From the NCBI GenBank assembly GCA_002842395.1, contig PHCV01000011.1, forward strand, positions 29,669-93,668: a DNA stretch of 64,000 bases. The letters run 5' to 3'. The notes below the pieces were generated by a model. That model saw nothing but the letters and a program-made list of their open reading frames with translations, was not told the origin of the DNA and did not search any database. Position 1 is the stretch's first letter. Each line of letters begins with the position of its first letter. The DNA is from Betaproteobacteria bacterium HGW-Betaproteobacteria-11 (GTDB lineage Bacteria > Pseudomonadota > Gammaproteobacteria > Burkholderiales > Rhodocyclaceae). The translations under genes were made by a program, and so were the position numbers. Shown one piece after another: positions 53,694 through 64,000 of this stretch.

Positions 53694-54376
53694 GGGATTT
53701 CCTCCTTGAGAAAATGCTTTGCCGCAGCGGATTGCGGCGCTTTGAAAAAATCGGCCACGGCCGTCCGCTCGATCATCTGGCCGTCATCGATGAAAACGAT
53801 TTCCTCGGCCAGTCGTCGCGCCTGGCCGAGATTGTGGGTGGTCATCAGGATGCGGGCGCCGCTGTCGGCAATGTCTTTGATGATCCGTTCTACTTCGCGC
53901 GTACTCGCCGGATCGAGGCTGGCGGTCGGCTCATCGAGAATCAGCAGTTCGGGTTCAAGTGCCCAGGCGCGGGCCAGTGCCACGCGCTGCTGCTCGCCGC
54001 CGGAAAGCAGCCGCGCCGGGTGTGCGGCCAGGTGCAGGAGGCCCGCGCGATCGAGCGCGGCCTCTGCCCGCCGCCGGCACTTCGCTGCATCCGGTTGCTT
54101 CAGCTTGAGACCGTAGATCACGTTGCCGAGCGCCGTCGTGCGCAGCAGCACGGGCTTCTGGAAAACCATCGCCTGGGAGAGTGGCCGTCGCCAGGAAAGC
54201 CACCCGCCATGCGGCCGCAGCAGGCCATGGATCAGGCGCAGCAGTGTGCTCTTGCCGGCGCCGTTGGGGCCAAGAATGACCGTGCGCCCGGCGGCGAGAG
54301 CGAGCGAAACGTCGTCGAGAATACGCCGCTCGCCGGGGGCGAAACGCAGGCGCTCGAGTTGCAGCCAGGTGCTCAT
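53690..54376 (-). CDS. tupC: Tungstate ABC transporter ATP-binding protein
   Basis: 228 residues from ATG 54376, which overlaps the tupB stop. Walker A GPNGAGKSTL, signature LLSGGEQQRVALARAWALEP, Walker B LLILDEPTASLD and the switch histidine TTHNLGQARRLAEEIVF. A short importer ATPase without TOBE domain, as usual for TupC. The frame stays open far upstream inside tupB, but that extension is a shadow. Confidence 0.88.
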   Translation of the reverse strand: MSTWLQLERLRFAPGERRILDDVSLALAAGRTVILGPNGAGKSTLLRLIHGLLRPHGGWLSWRRPLSQAMVFQKPVLLRTTALGNVIYGLKLKQPDAAKCRRRAEAALDRAGLLHLAAHPARLLSGGEQQRVALARAWALEPELLILDEPTASLDPASTREVERIIKDIADSGARILMTTHNLGQARRLAEEIVFIDDGQMIERTAVADFFKAPQSAAAKHFLKEEIP

Positions 54377-55077
54377 CCCCAGCGCCTTTCCGACCAGCCG
54401 CGCACGGCGAAGATCACGCCGTTGATGGCGAGCACCAGCACGATCAGGATCAAGCCCAGGGTGAGGGCCAGCGGCAGATCGCCCTTGCTGGTCTCCAGCG
54501 CGATGGTGGTGGTCATCACGCGGGTCACGCCGTCGATGTTGCCGCCGACGATCATTACCGCGCCGACCTCGGCGATCGCCCGGCCGAAACCGGCCAGCGC
54601 CGCGGTGGATAGCGAAAACCGGGTGTCCCAGAGCAGGGTCGCCGCCGCGCGCAGGCGGCTGGCGCCGAGCGAATGCAGGAGTTCGTGCATCTCCTGCCAG
54701 GCATCGGCGATCACCTGCCGGGTGAGGGCGGCGACGATCGGCGTGATCAGCACCATTTGCGCAAGGATCATTGCCGTCGGGGTAAACAGCAGGCCGAAGG
54801 CGCCCAACGGCCCGGCCCGCGAGAGCAGAAGATAGACCAGCAGACCGACCACTACCGGCGGCAGCCCCATCATGGCGTTGAACAGCACGACCAGCACCCG
54901 CCGCCCCGGAAAGCGGCCGACCGCCAGCAGCGCGCCCAGCGGCATGCCGATCAGGCAGGCCAGCACCGTGGCGGTGAGGCTGACCCGTAGCGAGAGGAGG
55001 ACAATATTCCACAGGCGCGCATCGCCGGCCAGCAGTAACTGCCGGGCAAGGGTGAAGCCGCTGTCGAGTTCGGTCAT
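54373..55077 (-). CDS. tupB: Tungstate ABC transporter permease
   Basis: 234 residues from ATG 55077; a TTG eight codons upstream is also in frame. Five or six membrane helices and the permease loop FGRAIAEVGAVMIVGGNIDG, which docks on the ATPase, are seen. The start MTELDSGFTLARQLLLAGDA leads into the first helix. The upstream gap to the divergent regulator carries a palindrome that could be its operator. Confidence 0.85.
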   Translation of the reverse strand: MTELDSGFTLARQLLLAGDARLWNIVLLSLRVSLTATVLACLIGMPLGALLAVGRFPGRRVLVVLFNAMMGLPPVVVGLLVYLLLSRAGPLGAFGLLFTPTAMILAQMVLITPIVAALTRQVIADAWQEMHELLHSLGASRLRAAATLLWDTRFSLSTAALAGFGRAIAEVGAVMIVGGNIDGVTRVMTTTIALETSKGDLPLALTLGLILIVLVLAINGVIFAVRGWSERRWG

Positions 55078-55102
55078 GAATGGCTGGATGATGCGGGGCA
55101 AC

Positions 55103-55120
55103 TATGCAGGAAGCTGCATA
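55103..55120. promoter_or_regulatory. Palindrome between tupB and the divergent regulator
   Basis: TATGCAG-GAAG-CTGCATA, 7-bp perfect arms, in the 84-base divergent gap. A natural candidate for the operator of the ModE/LysR-like regulator next to it. Confidence 0.5.
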
Positions 55121-55161
55121 AGAGGGCGTCAGGTTAAAGTACGTGCCCTTAAGGAGCAAAT

Positions 55162-56268
55162 ATGTCGAAGAGTGCAACAAGCCCGCGCCGCAGTTCGCGT
55201 CATCAGCCGCCCCGGCTGCGCTGGGCCTGGGATTTTGGCACACCGATGGAAAACATCAACACCACGCGCCTGCCCGAGCTGCTGGCGGCGATCCGCGATG
55301 TCGGGGCGCTGGGCGAGGCGGCGGCCATCGTCGGCATGTCCTACCGCGCGGTCTGGGGACTGCTGCGGCAATGTGAAGCGGCCCTCGGTGTGCCCCTGGT
55401 GGTCATGCAGCGCGGACGGGGCAGCCATCTGTCCGCGCTGGGACAGTCCATTGTCGAGCTCGACCGCGAGGCGCGGCTGGCGCTCGGCGAGGTGCATGCC
55501 CCGTGGGAGCATCGATTGCAGGACGTTTTGCGACCGGCCACGGCGAGCGCCTTTGCGCCGCCACTGCGCTTTTTCGCCAGCCACGACCTGGCGCTGGCAA
55601 GCTGGTGCGAAGCGCACGCCGAGCCGCTCTTTGATCTGTCCTGGCACGGCAGCGAGGAGGCGCTCGCCGCACTGGCCGGCGACGAGTGTGACATCGCCGG
55701 CTTCCATCTGCCGGAAACCTGGCCGGCCGCCCAGGTCGGACTCTGGCTCGGCCGCTGGCTACGGCCCCGGCTGCATCAATGCCTGCCGTTGATGCGCCGG
55801 CAGCAGGGACTGCTGGTGGCTGCCGGCAACCCGCTCGGCATCCGCTCGCTGGCCGACCTCGCGCGGCGCGGCGTACGCCTCGTCAATCGCCAGCGTGGTT
55901 CGGGCACGCGCCGCCTGATCGATCAGTTGCTGGCCGCCAACGGTCTGCGTCCGGAGCAGATCGAAGGCTGGCGGCACGAGGAATTCACCCATGAGGCGAT
56001 CGCCGCCACCGTGGCCAGCGGTCAGGCCGATGCCGGTTTCGGCATCGAAGCCGCGGCGCGCAAGCTCGGGCTCGATTTCGTGCCGCTGACCTGGGAGCGC
56101 TATGGCCTGGCCTTTCGCGCCGGGCTCGCCGCCAGTGATGCCGGGCAACGCCTGCTCGCCAGCTTGCAGGCCGACGATTTCCGCCAGGCGCTGACGGGGC
56201 TGCCGGGCTATCAGCTGCCGCCGCTCGCCGCGCCGGGCCCCTGGGAAAGTTTTTTAAGGAACCGCTGA
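55162..56268 (+). CDS. ModE-HTH regulator with a periplasmic-binding-like domain (TupR-like)
   Basis: 368 residues; AAGGAG upstream. The N-terminal winged helix resembles ModE/LysR (RLPELLAAIRDVGALGEAAA and MSYRAVWGLLRQCEAALGVP). The C-terminal half is a PBP-like sensor (LRFFASHDLALASWCEAHAE, then VNRQRGSGTRRLIDQLL) of the kind that recognises molybdate, tungstate or molybdopterin. Divergent from tupBCA, it probably represses or activates that operon in response to the oxyanion. Confidence 0.82.
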   Translation: MSKSATSPRRSSRHQPPRLRWAWDFGTPMENINTTRLPELLAAIRDVGALGEAAAIVGMSYRAVWGLLRQCEAALGVPLVVMQRGRGSHLSALGQSIVELDREARLALGEVHAPWEHRLQDVLRPATASAFAPPLRFFASHDLALASWCEAHAEPLFDLSWHGSEEALAALAGDECDIAGFHLPETWPAAQVGLWLGRWLRPRLHQCLPLMRRQQGLLVAAGNPLGIRSLADLARRGVRLVNRQRGSGTRRLIDQLLAANGLRPEQIEGWRHEEFTHEAIAATVASGQADAGFGIEAAARKLGLDFVPLTWERYGLAFRAGLAASDAGQRLLASLQADDFRQALTGLPGYQLPPLAAPGPWESFLRNR

Positions 56269-56280
56269 AAAAGCCCGGCT

Positions 56281-56350
56281 TCGTCATTCCCGCGAACGCG
56301 GGAATCCATGAAAACCAACGCGCTGGATGCCCGCTTGCGCGGGCATGACG
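56281..56350. repeat. REP-like double palindrome, family A, inverted
   Basis: CATTCCCGCGAACGCGGGAAT, spacer with ATGAAAACCAACG, then TGCCCGCTTGCGCGGGCATGAC: the mirror image of the elements at 20410, 22712 and 35769. It lies between the regulator gene and the flavoenzyme gene, which converge. Confidence 0.75.
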
Positions 56351-56400
56351 GCTTGCTCAGTGGTTCCTTAACGAATGAAAATCACTCACTTCAAGCCGGA

Positions 56401-58533
<2,133 letters not shown>

Positions 58534-58591
58534 CTACGCTCGATGTTTGACCCCGACATCTCATTTCCTCCTTCTGCGTCAAGCTTCGGGA

Positions 58592-58921
58592 TCAGACGCC
58601 CCACACCACCGGCTTGCCTTTTTTTCGCGCCCATTCGAGCAGTTCCAGCAGTGGTACGGCGCGCTGGTAGAGGCTGACGACGAGGCGTCCGCCGGTCGCC
58701 CCCGGCTCGCTCTGCGCGCGCTGTTCCTCCGTCATGGCGGCGATTCTGGCCTTGTCTTCGGCAATGGCGGCCTTCAGCCGTTCGATGGCCGCCGGCAACT
58801 GCTCGACGGTCAGGATGCCCTGCTCCGCCGCTTCCTTGCCCATGGTTTGCAGCAGGCGTTTGGCCACATCGCCGAACATGATGACGTCGCCCGCCGCAGC
58901 GGACTTGAAGGTGATGATCAT
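58592..58921 (-). CDS. DUF1840 family protein
   Basis: 109 residues from ATG 58921, preceded by GAGGAA. MIITFKSAAAGDVIMFGDVA at the N-terminus and VVSLYQRAVPLLELLEWARK at the C-terminus define the DUF1840 family of short betaproteobacterial cytosolic proteins without known role. It follows the dehalogenase-like gene by 20 bases on the same strand. The 169 bases after it (58423-58591) hold only a GC-rich run and no gene. Confidence 0.85.
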   Translation of the reverse strand: MIITFKSAAAGDVIMFGDVAKRLLQTMGKEAAEQGILTVEQLPAAIERLKAAIAEDKARIAAMTEEQRAQSEPGATGGRLVVSLYQRAVPLLELLEWARKKGKPVVWGV

Positions 58922-58941
58922 TGGCTGTTCCTCGTTGGCGT

Positions 58942-59832
58942 TCAGGCGCGATTCTCGCCGAAAAATTCCATCAACTCGGCGCTCACCTCCCGTGGCGCTT
59001 CTTCGGGCAGGAAATGACCGCAATCGAGGGCTTTGCCCGTCACCTGAACGGCGCGCTCGCGCCAGGTGGCGAGCACATCGTAGGTGCGCGCAACGAACGC
59101 CCTGGCACCCCACAGGACGCGCAGGGGGCAGATGATTTTTCTGTCCAGGTCGGCCTCGTCATGCACCAGGTCGATGCTGGCCGCCGCGCGGTAATCTTCG
59201 CAAGACGCATGAATGGCCGCCGGCGTGAAGCAGCGCACATACTCGGCCACCGCCGCGGCGTCGAAGCTCGCCCCCGGCGCGCTCCAGCGGCGCAGCTTTT
59301 CTTCGAGGTAGTACGCGGGGTCGGCGCCGATCAGGCGTTCCGGCAGGCCGTCGGGCTGGATCAGGAAGAACCAGTGATAGTAGCCGGTGGCGAACTGCTG
59401 ATCGGTATGGCGAAAGGCGTGCAGGGTAGGGACGATGTCCATCACGCAGGCCCGGCGTACGGCGGCGGGATGATCGAGCGCCAGCCGGTGCACGACGCGG
59501 GCGCCACGATCATGGCCGGCGACGAAAAACTGCCGGTAGCCCAGCGCGGCCATCAGTTCGACCATGTCGGCGGCCATGGCCCGTTTCGAGCAAGGCGCGT
59601 GGTCCGCCGTGCTCGCCGGTTTCGAGCTGTCGCCGTAACCGCGCAGGTCGGGGCAGATGACGTGAAATCTTGCGGCCAGGCGTGGCGCCACCGCATGCCA
59701 CATTGCATGGGTTTGCGGATAGCCATGCAGGAGCAGCAGCGGCTCGCCCGCGCCGCCTTCGCACAGATGAATTTCGGCGCCGCCGGTGCTGATGCGTCGC
59801 GAGGTGAATCCGTCGCCGAATAGCCGGGGCAT
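58942..59832 (-). CDS. Alpha/beta hydrolase, fluoroacetate dehalogenase-like
   Basis: 296 residues. LLLLHGYPQTHAMWHAVAPR carries the oxyanion hole, and FVAGHDRGARVVHRLALDHP has an Asp nucleophile followed by Arg-Gly-Ala-Arg. The pair His-Trp in YYHWFFLIQ and the late DCGHFLPEE histidine complete the set seen in fluoroacetate dehalogenases, where His, Trp and a Tyr bind the leaving fluoride. Epoxide hydrolases of the same fold are the main alternative. It stands upstream of the DUF1840 gene and seven bases after another hydrolase gene. Confidence 0.78.
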   Translation of the reverse strand: MPRLFGDGFTSRRISTGGAEIHLCEGGAGEPLLLLHGYPQTHAMWHAVAPRLAARFHVICPDLRGYGDSSKPASTADHAPCSKRAMAADMVELMAALGYRQFFVAGHDRGARVVHRLALDHPAAVRRACVMDIVPTLHAFRHTDQQFATGYYHWFFLIQPDGLPERLIGADPAYYLEEKLRRWSAPGASFDAAAVAEYVRCFTPAAIHASCEDYRAAASIDLVHDEADLDRKIICPLRVLWGARAFVARTYDVLATWRERAVQVTGKALDCGHFLPEEAPREVSAELMEFFGENRA

Positions 59833-59839
59833 GGGCGTC

Positions 59840-60667
59840 TTACAAGTCCTGGCTTCGCAGCCAGTCGAGGATGTCCTGCGCCGGCTGCGGCCAGTCGTGC
59901 TCGAGCATCAGGCCGTGGCCCATGGCGGGGAATATTTTTGCTTCGACGCCATAGGTGCGCGCCGTCATTTCGACTAGCGAGGCCGGGATCAGGTGATCGA
60001 ACTCGGCGCCCTGCACCCTGAGCGGCGTGCGCTTGATGGATGCGCTGCGCGGCAGCGAGAACAGCGACATATCCCAGAGCGCGCGATGGGATTCGGGTTG
60101 CGCCAGGCGATGGAAACGTTTGAGGTCGGCGACGTCGATCGGCTGGGCGAACAGCGCGTCGCGCAGCGCATCGAGCGCCACATGACCGCCGCCGAGCATT
60201 GCGTTCAGATCCTTCATCAGTCCGGGACGCGAAAACATCAGCCCGATGGCGGCGGAAAGCAGTCCCTGCGGCGGCACCGAGCACATTAGCACCGCGGCCG
60301 GCGCCGTGTGCCGCTCCAGGTATTTCTGTACCACGAAGCCGCCCATCGAATGGCCGATCAACACCGGAGGCGCGGGCAGGGCCGCTACGGCGGTCGCCAC
60401 GTCAGCGACATAATCGTCGATCGACAGGCTGTCGAGCCGCTCGCGGCCGGGGGAAGCGCCATGACCCGAGAGCGAGAGCGCATGGGCGGCATATCCGGCT
60501 TCGGCGAAGAAGGTCAGGAAATGTTCGTCCCAGCACCAGGCGCCGGTAAATGCGCCGTGGATGAAGAGTAGCGGGGTCCGGCGCACGGCCGTGCCGGCGG
60601 CGGGCAGGCGGCTGAGAATTTCGTGAGTGGCGAAGCGGGGAGAGTTCATTTTGTTTTTGGTTTTCAT
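59840..60667 (-). CDS. Alpha/beta hydrolase of unknown substrate
   Basis: 275 residues if started at 60667 (MKTKNKMNSPRFATHE; 60649 is also possible). PLLFIHGAFTGAWCWDEHFL gives the oxyanion hole, VLIGHSMGGFVVQKYL the nucleophilic Ser in GHSMGG, and AMGHGLMLEHDW the catalytic His. Lipase or carboxylesterase-like enzymes have this pattern. It forms a two- or three-gene unit with the dehalogenase-like and DUF1840 genes. Confidence 0.8.
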   Translation of the reverse strand: MKTKNKMNSPRFATHEILSRLPAAGTAVRRTPLLFIHGAFTGAWCWDEHFLTFFAEAGYAAHALSLSGHGASPGRERLDSLSIDDYVADVATAVAALPAPPVLIGHSMGGFVVQKYLERHTAPAAVLMCSVPPQGLLSAAIGLMFSRPGLMKDLNAMLGGGHVALDALRDALFAQPIDVADLKRFHRLAQPESHRALWDMSLFSLPRSASIKRTPLRVQGAEFDHLIPASLVEMTARTYGVEAKIFPAMGHGLMLEHDWPQPAQDILDWLRSQDL

Positions 60668-60784
60668 CGCGCCACGAGTGTGGCGGACAGTGATGGCGAC
60701 CATTTTAGCGGCCTGCTCTCCTGAAAACCGTCGGTGATCGGTCGAAACTTCCCGCAGGCGCCGGACTCGATCCGGGATTCGATC

Positions 60785-60925
60785 CGCAATTTTCCGTCGT
60801 TCCGGCCCCGGATCAGGTCCGGGGTGACGGCCCCGGAACCCAGGGGTGACCCTCGGCGCTGCGTGGAGCCCTGCCCTGGATTCCGGATCGCCACGGCGTG
60901 GCGTCCGGAATGGCGAATTTACCCT
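60785..60925. repeat. Dispersed intergenic repeat, family B
   Basis: CCGTCGTTCCGGCCCCGGATC and GTCCGGGG, then CCTGGATTCCGGATC..GCGTCCGGAATGGCGAA. Same order of palindromes as 45850-46068 with a shorter middle. It lies just behind cca. Confidence 0.6.
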
Positions 60926-62167
60926 TCAACCGGGGTTCTTCGCCCTGGTCAGGGCCTCGATCCGCGCGGCGCGCAGCGCGGCGGCGATCCGGTGGCTGGC
61001 TGCGGCGGACGTTTCCGCCGTGGCGCTGACCGCGCACGCAATGCCCCCGGCGTCGATGGTGCGCACGGCGGTGAGTGCGCGCAGCAGGGTTGCGGCCTGC
61101 GGGTAGGCGCGTTCCGTCCAGCCCAGCCGGCCGCGGTAATCGGCTTCGCAGGCCAGCAGCACCTGCCCGAACCGCTGCGGCCGACGCAGTGCATCGCAGG
61201 CTTCGAGCAGATCGAGCGTGGTGGCCGGGCGCAATTCGTCGCAGCGATGGATGTCACCGTGATAGCGCGCGACCAGCCGCGCCAGTTCGCGGCATTCGGC
61301 CGGCACTTTCAGCCGTTGGCAGAGAGGCAGGATCAGGGCGACGCTATGCTGTTCGTGGCCAGGATGCCGCGGCAGCAGCCCGACCGGCGTCTGCGCCTTG
61401 CCCAGATCATGGGTCAGCGCGGCAAAGCGCGTCGGCAGGGGCGAGCCGAGTTGCGCGGCCATGTCGATCACCATCATCACATGGACGAAGGTATCGACTT
61501 CGGGATGGAAATCCGCCCGCTGCGGCACGCCGCCCAGCGCGTCGACTTCAGGCAGCAGGCGGGACAGGGCGCCGCACTCGCGCAGCACCTCGAACATGCG
61601 CGAAGGCCGCGCCTCCATCAGGCCACGGGCAATCTCCTGCCAGACCCGTTCGGGGACCAGGGCGTCGACTTCGCCGGCAGCCACCATCCGCCGCATCAGC
61701 GCCAGCGTTTCCGGGGCCAGGCCGAAGTCGTGAAAGCGGGCGGCAAAGCGCGCCACGCGCAGGATGCGCACGGGGTCTTCGGCAAAGGCCGGCGAGACGT
61801 GGCGCAGCACTTTCGCCGCCAGATCGTCGCGGCCGCCGTGGGGATCGAACACCATGCCGGCTTCATCCTTGGCCATCGCGTTGATGGTCAGGTCGCGGCG
61901 GCGCAGGTCTTCTTCCAGCGTCACCTCGGGCGAGGCGTGAAAGACGAAACCGGTATAACCCGGCGCGGTCTTGCGCTCGGTGCGCGCCAGCGCATATTCC
62001 TCATGGCTCCGCGGATGAAGGAATACCGGGAAATCCCGGCCGACCGGCAGAAAGCCCCGGGCCAGCAGCATCTCGGGCGTGGCGCCGACCACTACCCAGT
62101 CGCGGTCGGTGACGGCCAGGCCGAGCAGCTCATCGCGCACGGCGCCGCCGACGGCGTAGGTTTTCAT
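60926..62167 (-). CDS. cca: tRNA nucleotidyltransferase (CCA-adding enzyme)
   Basis: 413 residues from ATG 62167, which overlaps the upstream stop by four bases. Catalytic head [14 protein letters not shown] and the aspartate pair in [14 protein letters not shown], and an HD domain with [11 protein letters not shown]. It repairs and completes the 3' CCA end of tRNAs; the HD domain marks the multifunctional class-II type of gammaproteobacteria and betaproteobacteria. A long upstream extension of the frame overlaps the next gene and is not coding. Confidence 0.95.
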   Translation of the reverse strand: MKTYAVGGAVRDELLGLAVTDRDWVVVGATPEMLLARGFLPVGRDFPVFLHPRSHEEYALARTERKTAPGYTGFVFHASPEVTLEEDLRRRDLTINAMAKDEAGMVFDPHGGRDDLAAKVLRHVSPAFAEDPVRILRVARFAARFHDFGLAPETLALMRRMVAAGEVDALVPERVWQEIARGLMEARPSRMFEVLRECGALSRLLPEVDALGGVPQRADFHPEVDTFVHVMMVIDMAAQLGSPLPTRFAALTHDLGKAQTPVGLLPRHPGHEQHSVALILPLCQRLKVPAECRELARLVARYHGDIHRCDELRPATTLDLLEACDALRRPQRFGQVLLACEADYRGRLGWTERAYPQAATLLRALTAVRTIDAGGIACAVSATAETSAAASHRIAAALRAARIEALTRAKNPG

Positions 62168-63084
62168 TGCCGCGGACACGCGAGATAGTCTGGTGCGATG
62201 GCTTCGAGCGGCGTCGCCACACGGCCGAAGGGCAGGCAGGCGTGTTCGCCGCACACGCTGGCGACCTGCATCGAACGCAGGTTGTCGCGGGTGAGCGGCG
62301 GGTTCGGCAGAAACTCCAGCAGGCGCGCCTGCCACCAGGCCGCTGCAGCGGGCAGGGAGACAATGGGGCGCGGCCGGCCGCTCACAGCGGCGGCGTAGGC
62401 CACCAGCTCGGCCAGCGTGTATTGCCGGGGGCCGCAGAGGGCGTAGGTCTGGCTGCGGCTTTCGGGATGCCAGAGGCTGTCCGCCAGGCTGGCCGCGACA
62501 TCGCCCACCCACACCGGCTGAAAACGCGCCTGGGGAGAAGCCAGGGGAAAAAACGGGGCGATCCTTGCCAGCCGGGCAAATAGATTCAAAAACGCATCGC
62601 CTGCACCGAAGATCACCGTGGGCTGAAAAATCGTCGGTTCGAGGCCGGCCTCGCGCAGCGTCGCCTCGCCCGCCGCCTTGGAACGCAGATAATCAGAAGG
62701 CGCATCGGCTGCTGCCTTGAGCGCGGAAACATGCAGCACGCGATCGACGCCCGCGGCCTTGGCCGCCACGGCAATCTTGCGCGGCAGATCGACATGGACG
62801 CGGGCAAAACCCGGGCCGTAGGGCTCGCCTTCGCCGTCGTGGAGTATGCCGATCAGATTGACCACCGCGTCCTGCCCGACCATCAGGCGGGCCAGCGTGG
62901 CGGCGTCATGTACGTCGGCTTCGACCAGCTCGACATTGGGCAGCACGGTGAGATCCTTGGCCCGCTCGCGTCGGCGCGTCGGCACGGTAATCGAAAACTC
63001 GGCGCTGGCGGGACGGCGCATCAGTTCGGCAAGCAGGGCGCGGCCGACGAAGCCGCTGCCGCCGAGCAGCAGAATCCTCCTCAC
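62164..63084 (-). CDS. NDUFA9-like NAD(P)-binding atypical SDR
   Basis: 306 residues with GTG start ([20 protein letters not shown]), overlapping the transglycosylase stop. The glycine-rich nucleotide loop GGSGFVG, then [19 protein letters not shown] and [20 protein letters not shown] match the complex I NDUFA9-like branch of atypical short-chain dehydrogenases, usually inactive as enzymes or of unknown function. In bacteria it is commonly encoded near cca as here. Confidence 0.82.
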   Translation of the reverse strand: MRRILLLGGSGFVGRALLAELMRRPASAEFSITVPTRRRERAKDLTVLPNVELVEADVHDAATLARLMVGQDAVVNLIGILHDGEGEPYGPGFARVHVDLPRKIAVAAKAAGVDRVLHVSALKAAADAPSDYLRSKAAGEATLREAGLEPTIFQPTVIFGAGDAFLNLFARLARIAPFFPLASPQARFQPVWVGDVAASLADSLWHPESRSQTYALCGPRQYTLAELVAYAAAVSGRPRPIVSLPAAAAWWQARLLEFLPNPPLTRDNLRSMQVASVCGEHACLPFGRVATPLEAIAPDYLACPRQ

Positions 63085-64000
63085 GGCAGATCCGCCACTA
63101 CTTCGTCGCGGCTGCCTGCAGGCTGCACCACGCCAAGGCGGGCCTTGAGCGAGAGCGGCCGGTTGCCGAGCAGGGCGCTGTAGTACAGCGTGTTGCTCAT
63201 CACCTTCTTGACGTAGTCGCGGGTCTCGGCGAAAGGAATGGTTTCGGCATAAATTGCACCTTCCAGCGGCTCCGCGCCGCGCCAGCGGCGGGCCCGGCCG
63301 GGCCCGGCGTTGTAGGCGGCGGTGGCCAGCACCGGCTGGTCGTCGAGTGCATCGAGCACCATTTTCAAGTAGCTGGTGCCGAGCCGTACGTTGGTTTCCA
63401 GTTCGCCTATCTGCCGCGGGTGGAAACTGGCCAGTTTGATTTTTTTCGCCACCCAGCGCGCCGTGGCCGGCATCACCTGCATCAGTCCGCGGGCGCCGAC
63501 GGCGGAATTGGCCTGGATGACGAACCGCGATTCCTGCCGCATCAGGCCATACACCCAGGCCGCATCGAGCGCCTGTGCTTCGACTTCCGGAACGACCGCA
63601 TCGAGAAAGGGCGCCAGGTAGCGCAGGCTGAAGTCGTGTTCGAGACGGGTGCGTTCGGCGCTGGCGATGGCGCGATCCCATACTTCGTTGCGTCGCGCCA
63701 GGTCGGCGCTGGCGAGCAACTGGCGATCGCTCATCCCGCGCAGACTCCAGTTCCATTCACGCACGCCCTCGACCCGCATGTCCAGGCCGAACAGCGCCAG
63801 CGTCCGCTGCAAGCCGGGATGGGCCTGGGCGGCGGCGCGCTCCTCGGCCAGCGGCGGTGCGGCCAGCGGCGGCAGGGTTAGCGGCTGGCCGAGTTCTTCG
63901 CCGGCGAGATTGCCGTAGAAATTGGCCGGACCGGCGATCTTGCGGAACATGACGAATGCTTCGTCGCGCGCCGCGCCCGTTCCCTGGGCGAGCAGCGCCC
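63081..64000 (-). CDS. Soluble lytic murein transglycosylase (Slt70-like), C-terminal part
   Basis: The frame is open to the window edge (306 codons present), so the N-terminus is missing. The catalytic SLT domain shows ALDAAWVYGLMRQESRFVIQ with the Glu, SAVGARGLMQVMPATA, and TAAYNAGPGRARRW. The preceding helical part (FRKIAGPANFYGNLAGEELG) is the linker domain of Slt70. It cleaves peptidoglycan glycan strands in the periplasm. Overlap with the next start suggests an operon slt-(SDR)-cca. Confidence 0.9.
   Translation of the reverse strand, partial: ALLAQGTGAARDEAFVMFRKIAGPANFYGNLAGEELGQPLTLPPLAAPPLAEERAAAQAHPGLQRTLALFGLDMRVEGVREWNWSLRGMSDRQLLASADLARRNEVWDRAIASAERTRLEHDFSLRYLAPFLDAVVPEVEAQALDAAWVYGLMRQESRFVIQANSAVGARGLMQVMPATARWVAKKIKLASFHPRQIGELETNVRLGTSYLKMVLDALDDQPVLATAAYNAGPGRARRWRGAEPLEGAIYAETIPFAETRDYVKKVMSNTLYYSALLGNRPLSLKARLGVVQPAGSRDEVVADLP

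Noticed and set aside
53690..55243. A 517-codon version of TupC
   Set aside because: The N-terminal half is an out-of-frame shadow of tupB; the ABC ATPase begins at ATG 54376 with the usual overlap.

Overview
The window is GC-rich chromosomal DNA from a betaproteobacterium, most likely Rhodocyclales. This rests on gene orders typical of that class (glyA-nrdR-ribD; gpmA-envC-ctpA-moeB) and on a butane-monooxygenase-type operon whose active-site residues match, position for position, those I recall for Thauera butanivorans. No rRNA, tRNA or CRISPR array was recognised. All functional statements come from reading the sequence; no database search was run.

Layout. 0-2.4 kb: the 3' end of pmbA/tldE and an asparagine-synthetase-like amidotransferase. 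2.5-8.9 kb: a P3A-type proton ATPase, then a leftward operon for a PepSY protein, a COG4705 membrane protein, a PAP2 phosphatase and a QseBC/PmrAB-like two-component system. 9-13.4 kb: a TRAP transporter (dctQMP) and a TauE/SafE exporter with the relic of a metallo-beta-lactamase-fold gene. 13.5-17.5 kb: housekeeping genes (phosphatase, glyA, nrdR, ribD). 17.7-22.7 kb: an accessory patch of lower GC with an IS3-family element (transposase frameshifted), an RND-pump remnant, a secreted His-rich amidohydrolase and a TonB-dependent receptor. 23-31.7 kb: moeB, ctpA, envC, gpmA, an RcnB-like protein, an IS1182 transposase remnant and two LPS-core glycosyltransferases.

31.5-42.6 kb is the most interesting part. 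It holds a complete soluble di-iron alkane monooxygenase operon (bmoX-Y-B-Z-D-C, an unknown small gene, and a GroEL-like bmoG), followed by a TonB receptor carrying the CxxxM and HxM copper motifs of OprC/NosA. About 8.3 kb containing the operon lies between two direct repeats. Each repeat holds the 3' end of a glycosyltransferase gene plus one whole promoter. The right-hand copy drives the copper receptor and the left-hand copy now sits in front of bmoX. A palindrome (TGCGACA-N3-TGTCGCA) directly upstream of the -35 box is present in both copies, and again in front of the second TonB receptor at 22.6 kb. I infer that the monooxygenase was inserted next to, or recombined with, a metal (probably copper) acquisition promoter and acquired its control. 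That would be a copper-type switch gained by promoter duplication, not the sigma-54/BmoR control known for butane monooxygenase.

42.7-64 kb: MidA methyltransferase, two ABC-F proteins, a DUF779 protein plus aldehyde dehydrogenase under a clear sigma-54 promoter with a divergent AcoR-like activator, a Mop protein with a tungstate transporter (tupABC) and regulator, a FadH-like flavoenzyme, a fluoroacetate-dehalogenase-like hydrolase, a second hydrolase, cca, an NDUFA9-like reductase and a lytic transglycosylase cut by the window end. The aldehyde dehydrogenase could oxidise aldehydes formed downstream of alkane hydroxylation. Several families of short palindromic repeats are scattered between genes, one inside the bmo operon.
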